Positions 40,259 through 52,833 of a stretch of DNA of 64,000 bases are shown in pieces. Numbering within the stretch: the stretch's first letter is position 1; each line of letters starts with the position of its first letter. A program made the translations under genes and the position numbers. The stretch lies in the NCBI GenBank assembly GCA_013399115.1, contig VXAA01001511.1:93895-157894 (forward strand), read 5' to 3'. The stretch comes from Anseranas semipalmata (lineage: Eukaryota > Chordata > Aves > Anseriformes > Anseranatidae). The notes below the pieces were generated by a model that was not told the DNA's origin, ran no database searches, and was given only the letters and a program-made list of their open reading frames with translations.

Positions 40259-41273
40259 AAGGGTAGACAGAAGTATGATGAGTAATGCTCTTGTAATAAC
40301 CCAGATGCCTAATGTCTGGGTTTTCACATTGTCCCATCAGGATGGCATGTAGAATAAGCACAAATACTTGTTTAGGATGGGAATGCTTGCAAACAACAGC
40401 TATTCACTAAATAACAGTGTGAACAAAAGTTATATATGTAAACACCTTAAGTGTCTGAAAAGACCAAAGGAGTGGAAAATGCTTAACACTGATTCAGATC
40501 TCCAAAGACTGTTCATGAACATTGTTCCAAAATAATTCTAAAAAAAACCCTGTAAATATTTTCTGACAAATATTATATTATATGTAAAAGGAGAAAATAA
40601 ATTTTAAGAGAATGAATGTGGATTTATATTTCTATACAGGATTTTTTTTTCCCAAATGTAGCAGAAGGAATTTTAAATTCCATGCATATTTGCTGTTTCA
40701 AACTGGAGTGACTAATAATGGAATTCACTGCAGCTAAACATTGATGAAACTTTTCCTACAATTAAGGATGAGTCTGAGCTACTATTTGCTTATTTCTGGT
40801 AGTAATGGGGTAGTGGGGACCTTTAGTGAGGCTAACTGTTACAGTCTCTTTTGCAATGCATTTCAGAGTACTATAAGAACAGTAGAAAAATAATATCAAT
40901 CTATGTTATCTGCAAAAATACTATTAAAAATATTACTCCTCTTACCTCCATCTCACTTCTATGATTTTTAAGGTTTAATAAGGTCATAGGATATACTCTA
41001 ATGTAAGTGCCCTTTTCTCATACCAGGAGTAGTGCTATTAAAAGTCATTAAGATTTACTGTCCTTAGATTGCATAGCTGCTGTGCTGTTCATATCTCTAT
41101 AGGCTTTAATGTTTTGTAGGGAGAAACACAGTATTATTTTATTCAGGAAATGGTTTTCCTTGTCATTCAGTTCAAAGACATATTGTGCCTTTGATGAAAA
41201 GGGCGATGCTGCTTTTGCAAGATGTACTGACACTTAAGAGGATGCAGGAGAAAAAGTGAATTGATGCTTCTGT

Positions 41274-41345
41274 GTTTTAAAACTGACATATAGGTGAAGA
41301 GATTTGCCCAAAGTAGGAACTAGATCAAACCTGAATCCATTAAAC
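41274..41345 (-). repeat. Probable MIR-type SINE relic
   Basis: The + strand has AAAACTGACATATAGGTGAA then GAGATTTGCCCAAAGTA then ACCTGAATCC. This follows the antisense MIR order of GAAACTGAGGCACAGAG, TTGCCCAAGG and a final GAACCC-like box. Divergence is heavy. Confidence 0.5.
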
Positions 41346-42246
41346 CTGAAAATTTTATTTATATTGAAAGATAGTAATATGTGCTCCCCCCAAAAAAGTG
41401 ATGCTCTTTCCTTTTCCAGCTTCACTTTACTGTTTGGCAACAGTAATGCACTTCAGGGCTTAATTTGCTTCTGGTATCTTTCCTGAGTCATCTTGTGCTT
41501 TCATATGGGTTGGGGGACACCAAAGGATGGAGAAACCAAAGAGCTTGACCCTGCATGGTATGATATGCCCACATGTAGTCTGGATTTAAATAACACAGCA
41601 GACTTATAGCTCCTTCTACCAATGCTTGTGGAGACCAACATCAGAGAATACCAGGAGGCATTTTGGGAACTCCTGGGAAGAGGGAAGTTGTGCCTTATGC
41701 CTTGCAGTTGTGAGGGAGAGGAGCACTATACATTTGAGCTGATGATCTCAACTTTTAGCTAAGTTCTCAAGTTATTTTCCTTTTGATTTTCCCTTTACTT
41801 AATAAATAAACAGCTTAGAGTTTTTCACCCCTAAGATATGGGCTCTGCTTACTCAAGAAAATAATTCATAAATAACACCTCCTCCCACCACTTTTTAAAC
41901 ACATCTTCATCCCCTTCAATTTCTGGATAGGTTTTGCTGGTGTGTTTGGTCTAAATGTGACTATATTACACCTGATCATACCTGATTTCAGGAGCTAATA
42001 CAGATCCCATAGCAAGACTCAAAGAACTTTGTTTATGGAGTTAGATAGCATGGTGTACAGTATCTGTTCATATTCCAGGGTTTTGGGCTGTAGAAGAAAA
42101 AGTGAAATAATGTTCGAGAAATATTTTTACACATGGTTCATTTTTGTATGTACTTATTTTAGTGTTTCTTTCCCCACTTTGAACTGAAATGCAGGATTAT
42201 ATAAATTTAAGGCCTTTAACTGAAAGCCATGTTCTGTCTCATGACT

Positions 42247-42296
42247 TGATGATCTTGGAGGTCTTTTCCAACCTAATTGATTCTATGATTCTATGA
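42247..42296 (+). mobile_element. CR1 LINE 3'-tail fragment
   Basis: GATGATCTTGGAGGTCTTTT, then CCAACCTAATT, then two copies of GATTCTATG. This is only the last 50 or so bases of a CR1 3' UTR and tail, a severely 5'-truncated insertion in sense orientation. Confidence 0.88.
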
Positions 42297-43562
42297 GGTA
42301 TTCTATCCCATTTTGAATTCTTTTGCTATGTGCAGGCTAGATGATTAGAGATTTCTGAAAGATTCCCCTCATTTTATTAAAGAAACATCACAGCTTATGT
42401 GTTTAAAAGTAAGATGTGAAGGAAATAATTGCTCATGATTTTTGTTACTGGCTGAAATTCCTGTCCAATGTAAGTGACATCGGCTTCTTTCAAAAGCAAG
42501 CTGGGCATGGAAACCCAAAATATTTCAGTGTACTAAAAATGCAAACTTTGGAGTTTATTTTGCATTGCCTGACAATAATATTTTTTAACAGTTTATATCA
42601 TCAGAGTGACAGTTTTCTGTGAAATTATTGTTCTGTTAGGAACTTTTGGTTAGAAGCACAAACTTTTATGATACATTTATTTTTATTCTTTTTCAACATT
42701 TCCCCATCTTTGGACTTCTCTCTTTTCCAGAGAATGACATGAGACTCTCCGCTGTGCTAGCTTACTGAGTGGTTTTAGTGAAGACACGGAGTTGCAGTGG
42801 GGGTTGGTAGGATGCTGTTGAGCCTCAGGTTCCTCTGCCTTCTGCTGTAACATTCACTGCAGAGGAAAAAAAAAAAAAAAACAACACACCTGCATAGCTT
42901 AAGGTCTGTAAAAATTGCAGGCTATGGGAGCAGAAAATTAGTCTTTGCTCCTTTGAAGGATTTTAGATATTTTTGCCGTCTTGTAATTGCACTTTCTTCA
43001 ATTGCTAGGATAATGACATTATAACAAAAGAGATTTTTGATATGCAGTGTGAAATTCTGGGAATTAGAGAACTTGTGACAGCATGATTTCCAGCAATGAT
43101 TTCTGCCACATCACGACACTGTTGAAAATCAATTAAAAATCTGTTAAGAATTTCATTTGACAAAATATATACATTTGTCGAACTTTGCAGGTGTGTATGC
43201 TGACAGTGTGAGTATTTAAATGCTTGCTGAACAGAGATAAATTTAAATGTATTCTTAAGCATATGCTTACTTTGCTGAATCAGGAATACAGCCCATAAGT
43301 AGCTAGAAGCCAAAATGTGAAGTCAGTAGAAGTTATTTATGCATGGTGGATCTTTTTTTACTTTTATTTTTTTAACATTCCAGTATTAGTCCTAATTTTA
43401 AAGATTGCTCTAGGGCATGGAAAAAAAAATAAAGAAAAAAGGAGAACAACCTCACACTTTCAGATACCTGATGGTGAGCCTTAGTGACAAAAACTTCTCT
43501 CTTTCTTTTTAAAGAAAAAAATTCTATGAATAAAGATCTTTAAAGCCTTTTTTTTTTTTTTN

Positions 43563-44625
43563 ATATATATTTTTATCTTGAAAAGCCCTCCTTCCTGCCT
43601 GCCTTACTAAGATTAAGCAATGGTGTAGTTAGATAAATATGTGCAATGGAGGATGTTCCCCTTCCTGTCAGTCCCTTGCCCCCCATCTCCTCCAGCCTGC
43701 TTGTTCTTCCCCAGAATTTCTCTGCCTATCTGTGATTCAGGGCAAAGGATCTGGATATATGGGCTGTGTATGTGTAGTTTATAAGCAAGAATAAATACAG
43801 GAGATGCCTCGTCTTTCTTTTTTGTCAGAATTAAAACTGCAAAGTATTTGTGTTTTTGAACACTGAGCTGGTGAAACATCTGTTAAGGTAAAAAAGTGTC
43901 TGAAGAAAAGTTTAAAGCTATAAACAAAATTGCAACTTATATACTAGGTCAAGCCATCAGCATTCATTGTGGCCAGTTGTATCAGTTGAATAGGGTCTGA
44001 GCTCAGAGTCTGCTGAATGTAGGACTGTGGGATTTTTAGTTCTTGTCTTGAATGAGTGATTTCACTGAAATCAGCATGGGATTACAGAATATCTTTGCTG
44101 AAAACTGGTGGCACAGAGCCAGTTTCACCAGAGAAACTGGATGTTTTCACCTCAGGAAACAGCGATGTTCCTAGAGAGATAGGTCAAGAGGTGGAGACTT
44201 TACATGTTTTAGCTCTTCATTTATTGCTGTATGTCTGCTGTTGTCCTTAACTTGCTCATGATTTTGCCATGCTACTTATAGGAAAAAAAAAAAAAAAAGA
44301 TATTAATGAAAAGCCCCAAACTCTAGGAGAAAAAGGTGTTTCAGACTTCTGTTAAAGACAATGTCAGAAACTTACTCATCTCTTTATCGTTTTTTGTCAG
44401 TACATCTAAAAACCAACAATTTTTGTTTTTCTGTGGATCACCTATGTCAATGCATTTTATCAATACGTTGATATTGCTGATGACTTTGGTGGAGAATGAG
44501 TGTCATTTTATCACATTTGATGTGTGTTTGTACTTGATAAGAATATGTGGGTAGTAAAAGTTTCATGGCATTGTAAGCTATTAACTTTTTTCTTTAAAGT
44601 ACATTATGTTTTTGCCAGCTGTGTT
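43563..44625 (+). repeat. Direct duplication, copy 1 (1,063 bp)
   Basis: This block recurs at a constant offset of 1,265 bases (44828-45890). I find no mismatch: even a run of 16 A's keeps the same length in both. It is bounded exactly by single N bases at 43562 and 44626. The content is ordinary AT-rich intron with no gene. Exact identity and N-defined ends point to an unmerged contig overlap rather than a real duplication. Confidence 0.95.
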
Positions 44626-44827
44626 NATAGTGTTCTTTTTTAACCTTAACTCTTTTGAGGAAATTTTTTCTTACTATGCTGGTATATGTTAGAGCTAGCT
44701 GTGTTGAGGCATTTATATTAATAATGCGTAACTATTTGACACTTAGCAAAATAACATTTATGTATCTATATATGTATGTGTTATGTGTATGTGTGTGTGT
44801 ATGTACATATTTATAAGAAATATATAT
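44626..44827. repeat. Spacer between duplicate blocks with TG/TA microsatellite
   Basis: About 200 unique bases separate the two copies. They begin with an N and end in a TGTATG..(TA)n run (44760-44835) that leads straight into copy 2. Low-complexity sequence at this junction would make assembly difficult. Confidence 0.7.
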
Positions 44828-45890
44828 ATATATATTTTTATCTTGAAAAGCCCTCCTTCCTGCCTGCCTTACTAAGATTAAGCAATGGTGTAGTTAGATA
44901 AATATGTGCAATGGAGGATGTTCCCCTTCCTGTCAGTCCCTTGCCCCCCATCTCCTCCAGCCTGCTTGTTCTTCCCCAGAATTTCTCTGCCTATCTGTGA
45001 TTCAGGGCAAAGGATCTGGATATATGGGCTGTGTATGTGTAGTTTATAAGCAAGAATAAATACAGGAGATGCCTCGTCTTTCTTTTTTGTCAGAATTAAA
45101 ACTGCAAAGTATTTGTGTTTTTGAACACTGAGCTGGTGAAACATCTGTTAAGGTAAAAAAGTGTCTGAAGAAAAGTTTAAAGCTATAAACAAAATTGCAA
45201 CTTATATACTAGGTCAAGCCATCAGCATTCATTGTGGCCAGTTGTATCAGTTGAATAGGGTCTGAGCTCAGAGTCTGCTGAATGTAGGACTGTGGGATTT
45301 TTAGTTCTTGTCTTGAATGAGTGATTTCACTGAAATCAGCATGGGATTACAGAATATCTTTGCTGAAAACTGGTGGCACAGAGCCAGTTTCACCAGAGAA
45401 ACTGGATGTTTTCACCTCAGGAAACAGCGATGTTCCTAGAGAGATAGGTCAAGAGGTGGAGACTTTACATGTTTTAGCTCTTCATTTATTGCTGTATGTC
45501 TGCTGTTGTCCTTAACTTGCTCATGATTTTGCCATGCTACTTATAGGAAAAAAAAAAAAAAAAGATATTAATGAAAAGCCCCAAACTCTAGGAGAAAAAG
45601 GTGTTTCAGACTTCTGTTAAAGACAATGTCAGAAACTTACTCATCTCTTTATCGTTTTTTGTCAGTACATCTAAAAACCAACAATTTTTGTTTTTCTGTG
45701 GATCACCTATGTCAATGCATTTTATCAATACGTTGATATTGCTGATGACTTTGGTGGAGAATGAGTGTCATTTTATCACATTTGATGTGTGTTTGTACTT
45801 GATAAGAATATGTGGGTAGTAAAAGTTTCATGGCATTGTAAGCTATTAACTTTTTTCTTTAAAGTACATTATGTTTTTGCCAGCTGTGTT
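44828..45890 (+). repeat. Direct duplication, copy 2 (1,063 bp)
   Basis: Exact repeat of 43563-44625. To its right the sequence continues uninterrupted (no N) into unique intron with a 25-A run at 45931-45955. Copy 2 plus its right flank is thus the better supported version of the locus. Confidence 0.95.
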
Positions 45891-45930
45891 AGCCAAGCAC
45901 GTTATTCCCATGGAGCAATCTCATTAAAGG

Positions 45931-45955
45931 AAAAAAAAAAAAAAAAAAAAAAAAA
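45931..45955. repeat. A25 homopolymer
   Basis: Twenty-five A's followed by GAGAGAGA. No retrotransposed gene body is recognisable upstream of it. Confidence 0.85.
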
Positions 45956-47310
45956 GAGAGAGATAATTGAAAAAGAGACAGAAGTCTTCACTGGGCAAAG
46001 TGACAGCTGAATGAATGAGGAACCTGTACTAGGGGGCAGAGCTATCTGAACTGATGTTTAAGCTTTTAAAAGGCTTTTAACAATTATTACCCAGTTCCTT
46101 CAGAAATTGCCTTAGCAACTGTATGTGAATTACTGAATATGGCAGGAGCTTCTGCCTCCATACTGAGACTTTCCTTACAATGCTCCTTCACCTCTCTAGC
46201 GCAGCACTTTGACTTAAAGGAAACTTACTTCCTTTGAATATTTATAGCCCGTTCTTTTAAAAAGTTTTATTGATTTGATTACTGCTCCCACAGATCACAG
46301 ATGAAAAGAAACCATTGAAAGGGGATTTGCCTCTGTTTTGCCAATTCTTGAATAATACACATTTTATTAACGTCAGTCTAGTTTTTTTGTTATTATTCAT
46401 AGTTGAAAAGGTACTGGAGATTTTTTTCCAAAATGTGTTTTTTTTTTCTCAGGCTTGAGCCAGAACATTATAACCTTTGAAATGATATATTGACATTGTT
46501 GTGACACAGAATTATGGGCTAGTGCTGAAAGTCAGAATTTGTAGGTTGGAATCCAGATAATACCAAAGGGAGTGCTGTGCTGAGCGCTGATATTAAGTAA
46601 ATAACAGTAATGTGTGACAACATCCTTCCCAAATCACTGTCTAAAGCTATTAAGAGAACTGGCTTCTAGGAGCTTTAGTGACCAGTAAAGACACCTAACT
46701 TGTGTAAGATGGATTTGCAGTTTTATAACAGGCTGCAGTTTAAAACAGAGGTACCCGCACCTCTTTGTTATTGCACTGAGCACTTCCCTCGGTGAGATCC
46801 ATGCAGTGATTTCATTACCTACACACATAGAAAAGTATTTTAGTTTTTAGTGTGGAGAATTAACTTGGAGGACAGCTAGATGCATGCCCATGACAGGATC
46901 CACAGGCTCGTGAGCAGAGGCTGTAAGACATAGTAGCTTGTGTGTACATGTGCTGGACTTATGTACATATGTAACGCAGAAACATCATGCTTTTATTGCA
47001 AATGTATTAATATTCCATTCAACCAAGCGTTCACATTTACAAGTAGTCTCTGTCCTTATTCAGCCTTCAAATTATCTTGCACTGTGCTCTTGAATATGTG
47101 CGTGCACATGTGCCTGTGCCCTGGCATAAAGGAGAGGCCATAGATGCACATATTCACAGACATCTGGTTGGCCTTCAACAAGTTTGGTGAAGGTTCTCAG
47201 AGGATTTTAGATGCTAAACTTTGCTTGGTTCAGGGTCAAAGTAAAGTCATTGCATAGTCCATCACACAGATTCAGTGTGAGTTGGGGACCTAAATGCTAC
47301 AGAGGATTTT

Positions 47311-47402
47311 GAACTTTCCTTCCTTGTGCTTCAGTTACCTATTTATGAAAAGGGAGAATATCAATTTTCTAGCTACTTAATCATGTTGGGAGGATAATCA
47401 CA
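47311..47402 (+). repeat. Ancient MIR-type SINE 3' part
   Basis: TTGTGCTTCAGTTACC, then TATTTATGAAAAGGGAGAAT, then a stretch ending GTTGGGAGGATAA. This matches the order of the MIR 3' half: CTCAGTTTCC, a GTAAAATGGGGATAA-like piece, then GGGTTGTTGTGAGGAT. Confidence 0.6.
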
Positions 47403-49990
47403 TGGGAGACTGAAACTGCCCTTCTAATATACTTACCAAAGTCATAAAAAATGTGATGTATTTCTTTGTAAATACGCATGTGTATGACATGGGCATACAT
47501 CAGTGCATCATATTTTGGAGAGCAGGGCAGAGTTATAAAGAAGAAAGGAAAGAGGATCGGTGTAAAAATGCAGTAGTTACCACACAGTGAACAAGAAGGT
47601 GCAAGTTTTAAATTTTCGGCAGTATATGCAAAGATTTCCACAGAGACAATGTGGGTACATACAATACCTTCTTGTTTGATTATGCCCACATACGACCATT
47701 ATTTCTGCTAAAACAGATATTTATCTGTGAATAAGTGCATATCTTTGTCTTGGCACTGAAAGTCTGGAATATGTTTAGATGTTAATCTCTGGAGCCTGGC
47801 GCTCCAAAAGGGGGAAAAAAAATCTTAGCTACTAGAAATTCAGTGAGGTACCTTTCATAAAGATTTCATCAGATAGCTTCTTAGGGCCTGGAAAAAGCAT
47901 CTTTTGATCTCTTAAAATCAATATGACATTCAGTATCAAAACACACATTCGCCCTTTGAAAAGGGTAATCACTGTAATCGAGCTGCATAGTCCAGCTGGA
48001 TGTAGACCTATGGCAATATCACCATCCATTGCACGTGAGCCAAACGCAGCCGTCAGGCAGCACGAGCTGAGGGCACGGCAGCCGGGTCACCTGGATCCGG
48101 CCTCTTGGTTCAGCAGCAAGGAGCTCAGCATCTCCTCTGAGTCTGTGCAGTCTTCTCAGTATCAGGTTTCTGTAATCCATTTTCGTGTAATTAAGGATGT
48201 GCATGTTCACCACGTAGTTTGTCTTTCAGTATTAACCTGTTTGATAAATTGCCCACATAGCCAACCTTACAGCTGAGAGGAGTTTCTCATATCTCAAAAT
48301 ATATGACATTATTTCTGTATCATTTTCACTATGTTTGCTACCTGGTGAACGATGTCTTGTGTAATCTGAGGTATGTCAAAAGCAATGGGAAAACATTTAC
48401 TGGCATTTGAATTTACATTTTCTTGTTTGGAAAGAAAATGTTTAAAACCTTCCCCAGACCTTTCAATCCCACTTGAGCTATTTGATACTAATGAATCATA
48501 AGTGGTGACACTTTTCCAGTCAATTTTGCAAGTCAAATCTAGTCCTAGAACTCTCAAAAGAGCACCTATAATCTCTTACATGAGAAATACTTAATTGCAG
48601 CCAGCTACTTTCAGTAGATGCCTTTCTTTGCCCAGGAATTCTCCATTAAAATACATTCATTTGGAGTCTCTATCCTATCTCTGCTTTGAAAATATGGATC
48701 TAAAGGAACTTTCTGAAAGACTGAGATCCCAGTGAACTAGAAAGCAAAAGGATCTTTTCTCTACTTGAAACAGAACTTAGATTTTTTTGAAACCAGTTGC
48801 CAGTCTTCCTTTTTATGAAGGCTTGAATGCAAAGACAGTCTCATTTCTAGACCTGAACAAAAGTGCTTCTTGTCAATTGTATGAGATATAAACTATTTTC
48901 TCTCACAGGAAAAAATCTTCAAACATTTTCTGTTTTGCTCAAAACCAATAATGCTTTTGTAGTTAGCACAAAGTTACTAATTTCTACTTAATAGTCCATC
49001 TGTTCCAGATGGAAAAGTTAGACATCTTCATCCTTGAAGAAATATTTTAAAAAAGGGAGGATGTGGGAAAAAAAAATCCTATCAAATTTCTTGTTTTTTT
49101 TTTTTTTGTTTGTTTGTTTGTTTTTTCATTTAGCATATCTTCACTTCTGTCTGTATTGCTGACCAAAGGGACTGAGGTTCCCAAAAGCAATCTGTCATTT
49201 GAATCTTGGAAGTTGCAAGGGTTGTGGAGCTGAAACCATGGAATATGTTATTCTGGTGAATGGAGCAAGTAGTTACAATGTATTTACAATGGCCTTGTAT
49301 TCTTGATTCACTCAGGCGTTCGGCAAGCTCCTTTTAAAATACATTTCTGTCCATAGCTGCTTGTCAGAGACAACATATTCTAAATGCACAAAATCCCTTG
49401 GGTATTAAAGGCATGCAAGGCATTTAGCAGAACATGAAAGGGATTTGGTGAAACTAGGAGGCAAATCGTGCTCTTGGTTATGGAAGTGAAGAGAGGGGGT
49501 GCACTGGGGAGGGACAGCCTGCAAATGACATTACCTTGGGTGAAGCTGATCCCATTCTGCAAGATAAACTTTGCTCTGTGCTGTTCCTGCCCTGCACAGG
49601 GAGGAGAGCTGTGGGGTACATGGTAGCTGTCCTGTGGCCCAGTGCCCATCTCCAAGTACAGTGCCTGGAGAGAAGTTTTCCTTTGGTTTTATGCAGCAGC
49701 AGCATTTTTCTGGCTTTCCTAAGAAAGGAATAATATTTTTTCTGAGACAAAACCCTCAGGAATTACAACAACCGTATGAAATATAAATATGTTTTCTCTC
49801 CCATTACATAAATGATGGATTAGCTTTTTGCTGGAGAAACCAAGAGAGTAGGATGTAAGGACAATTTGTGTAACTCGTGAAGTAGGCTGCGGTGTACGGC
49901 AGCAGACTGTTATGAAACATGACACTCCAGGAAATATGATTAATGTGTGATGGAAACCCCTTGGTAGCTCAGTTCACTGAAGCACATGTC

Positions 49991-50002
49991 CTGTCATGAC
50001 AG
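49991..50002. promoter_or_regulatory. Palindromic MEIS/TGIF-type site
   Basis: CTGTCATGACAG is a perfect palindrome made of two back-to-back CTGTCA/TGACAG half-sites, the core recognised by TALE homeodomain proteins (MEIS, PREP, TGIF). It lies in a repeat-free intron stretch. Binding is inferred from motif only. Confidence 0.35.
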
Positions 50003-51350
50003 CGCCATGGCTTGTACTGTGTGCGGCGAGCATCTGGATGGAGATAAACTGTACCACCTGCTGAAGTGTTATTTTTTTGCAGTAATGTGTTTGTGAGTTT
50101 TTTTAAAGTATAACTAATAATACAAGACCTTCTTTATGTCATTTATGGAAGAAAAGCATTTGTCGTCAAAAGCAATAATTTGCTTTTTGATGAAAAGCAA
50201 CAGTTTCAGGGTAAAAGTAAAGAGGCCCCATCCTTTCCTCAAGCAAAATATGCCTGTGATTTAGAGCAAGACTGCATAGAGCTGAACATGAACTTCTTGT
50301 TCTCGTACCGATTAGCAGCAGATGAGAAGTATGCCACAGCAGCAATCATCTCTGTAATAGCTGTGGGATGCGAGGAAAGTGCCAGTTTGCTTTATGAAGT
50401 AAAGTAAGCAAAATTGCCTGCTTGGCTTGTGCTTCACCGGGATGGTATTTTGTCACCATTATGATACCATTTTTGTGAAGCAAGTGAATACAGTTCTTAA
50501 ACCAAGAAAAGGGAGAGCTATTTCCAAATCCTGCAATACGATTTTTATAAATCTGGTGTATCCAGACTCAGGTTCTGAATTGCATTAGGACTCTGCAGGA
50601 ATTACACCCTGGCAGCTATCCAAACTCCTGTTGCTGCATAAACAGAGATATTTATGAAAACAGAGTAGCTTGGATCTGTTTGTCTCTTTTTGGTTGGTGA
50701 TGAGCTAATTTTATTTTAAAAATCAAGGATCTTTCCTGCTTGGTGCATGAAGGCACAGAGTGAACTCAGAGGAACTGAAATTTCCTGAATTATAATAATC
50801 AGTAATTTTAGCCCTGGTTCTGGGTTAGGGAGGAATGCTAGGCTAGACTAAAGGTGCTCTGACTTTATTCCACTTGTCTGAGTCAGGCTCTTTTCTCGCA
50901 TAATATTACTGCAGGGGAGATTTACAAAGCTGGAGGACTCCACGACTTGTAATTGATGATGTTTCCTGTAATTTTGTATTTTAAGTTTAATTCGAGAGGG
51001 TTTATTAGTTATGACTTTGGGAAAATTTTAATATCGACATCATTTTTCTCACTTTTTTTTTTTTAACCTAACTAAACTCTATTATAGTATTGCATTTATT
51101 GTTCTCCTGATTACCATTTCTAAACAGATATTAGGGCAAAATGTCTAGGAGTAAAATATATTCCAAATGTGTTTTCTTTTTTCTTTAATTAAGTTGAGTG
51201 AGGGGCAGCTTTGTCTCCTGTGTACTGAAAGAAAAAGTTTTGACACAGAGCTTTGGTGTAGCTTACCTACATGAGAGCAGAACCAAAAATTAAGCTGATA
51301 TAAATAGGTTTCACGAAGAAAATCCGTATTAAACCAACATGCTCAAAATA

Positions 51351-51494
51351 GTTAAATAAAAATTTTAATAAATAGCTGACATATTCATTAAATGTGCTGT
51401 GCATTGTGAAAGCTTATGGTTGGTGTGCATGAATATTAAGCTATTTCAAAAAAACAAAACGAGCAGGTTCTCAATAGAGCTGATAAAATTTGTC
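51351..51494 (+). repeat. Unidentified dispersed repeat, copy in intron 3
   Basis: About 80% identical over 144 bases to 60859-61007 in intron 5, same orientation, with small indels and mostly transition differences. The best conserved part is the end, CAATAGAGCTGATAAAATTT then GTC. Here it continues as CAGC, so that GCTGATAAA..TTTGTCAGC is an imperfect hairpin. I do not recognise the family. Confidence 0.8.
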
Positions 51495-51642
51495 AGCTTT
51501 TTCGGAGGAAAATGGGATCTTCATTGGATGCTTTATGTGTTTATATGAAAAGTATCTTTTATGCACTATTTTATTATTAAAGACAAACACTGAGAAACAA
51601 ATGTCTCAATTACTTGCTAAAACATTTTGCTTTATTCACAAG

Positions 51643-51670
51643 TTTTTTTTTTTTTTTTTTTTTTTTTTTT
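51643..51670. repeat. T28 homopolymer
   Basis: Uninterrupted run of 28 T's in intron 3, about 1 kb upstream of exon 4. Confidence 0.85.
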
Positions 51671-52360
51671 CCTGAGAAGTTCTCCCTCTGGCCTCCTTTA
51701 AAGTGCACATCATTGTGCTGAAAAGTGAAATAATTTCAAAAATACTGGTGTCTTACTACTACTGCCCCACTGTTCCCCCAAAACATGAGTGATGCTTTGG
51801 AGGAAAAAAGCCTTTAAATTAAAAATGAGGACTGATGCTCACAAAACAATGCGACCTTGGACATATCATTAAAACGCCAATCCTGGGAGATGTATCTGAG
51901 GGCATTTGACAGATAGTGGTACCTAAGCTCTTCATATTTTGGGTTCTTCATTTGAAGTGGAACTGCAGCAATGGAGGTATCATGGGAATATCAAGGATTT
52001 GCTTTTACACAAGTCAGTGAAGACAAAATTATTTCAGTTTTCAAATGGAGAAGAGCCCTGAACTATAAACTGTTTCTCTAAGCTCTGTTTGCAACAGTAA
52101 AAGTACCTGAGCCTTTAATAATGAGGACTGTAGGCACTTCCATTTAATTAGAGATTCCTATTTGCTCATCCAAATGGTTTCTTTCAGGCTGCTTTGCTTT
52201 GAAACACAGCACACCCAAAGGAAAATTGTATCTTGTTTCAGAGTACTGCAGGTGCAAATTACAAGTTCAGTAATAGATGTTTCCAGAAAACAGAGGCTAA
52301 AGTATATCTTAACCAATTGGTATTAACTACATGTAGTAAATGTGGAAAGTTGTCATTTAT

Positions 52361-52400
52361 AAATATATATATGTATATGTATATATGTGTGTATATATAT
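52361..52400. repeat. TA/TG microsatellite upstream of exon 4
   Basis: Alternating TATATGTATATG..GTGTATATATAT about 270 bases before exon 4. Confidence 0.75.
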
Positions 52401-52672
52401 AAAAATATAAGATTTATTTCTCTAATGAGAGTTTTTCTTCTCCACAGTATGTATACAATATTAAAAAAAAAAGCGAATTGTGCAACACTTTAATTTTAGT
52501 TCAAAGAGGATTATACAGCATACTTTCATTTGATTTTTCACAATGTTTACTGCATGATATGGTTAACCTAGTAGGACCTGTTTGCAACTGTTCTGTTCCT
52601 ACAGTCCTTTTAAAATGTATAATGTAATATATGTAACTTCTTTTTAAACATCTCAAGTTGTTTGTAATTTAG

Positions 52673-52833
52673 GCTTTGGAAACATCTCCCCACGCACACA
52701 AGGTGGAAAGATATTCTGTATCATCTATGCCTTACTGGGAATTCCTCTGTTTGGTTTTCTCTTGGCTGGTGTTGGAGATCAACTAGGGACAATCTTTGGA
52801 AAAGGAATTGCCAAAGTAGAAGATACCTTTGTT
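52673..52833 (+). CDS. KCNK2: KCNK2 (TREK-1) exon 4: end of P1 filter and M2
   Basis: A 161-base exon: GC completing Gly144, then residues 145-197. It encodes [40 protein letters not shown] and [13 protein letters not shown]. These are the last part of the P1 selectivity filter, membrane segment M2 (about 156-180, including the hinge GVGDQLG), and the start of the cytoplasmic M2-M3 linker. The donor GTT|GTGAGT is strong, but the acceptor GTTTGTAATTTAG has a poor pyrimidine tract. The length is not a multiple of three. In mammals this same exon is skipped in the TREK-1 delta-Ex4 variant, which yields a truncated channel, and the weak acceptor here would permit the same. Confidence 0.97.

Larger units (their letters stand above)
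14902..52672 (+). other. KCNK2: KCNK2 intron 3
   Basis: A 37.8-kb intron. It contains CR1 copies at 23508, 26231 and 31731 (all minus strand), a CR1 tail at 42247, and old SINE/LINE relics at 28498, 41274 and 47311. It also holds a minus-strand solo LTR at 39848-40258, the exact duplication at 43563-45890, a C-rich tract at 18632 and numerous A/T runs. The stretches 15060-18600, 18700-23500, 27040-28490, 28560-31730, 32740-39840, 40260-41270, 42300-43560, 45960-47310 and 47400-51350 hold no feature I can name. The exceptions are the composition or motif notes listed in the findings. Single N bases occur at 15017, 40019, 43562 and 44626. Confidence 0.9.

Noticed and set aside
43613..45819. Duplicate 64-, 72- and 88-codon frames as a tandem gene pair
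   Set aside because: They are identical because the whole 1,063-bp block is repeated; none resembles a protein.
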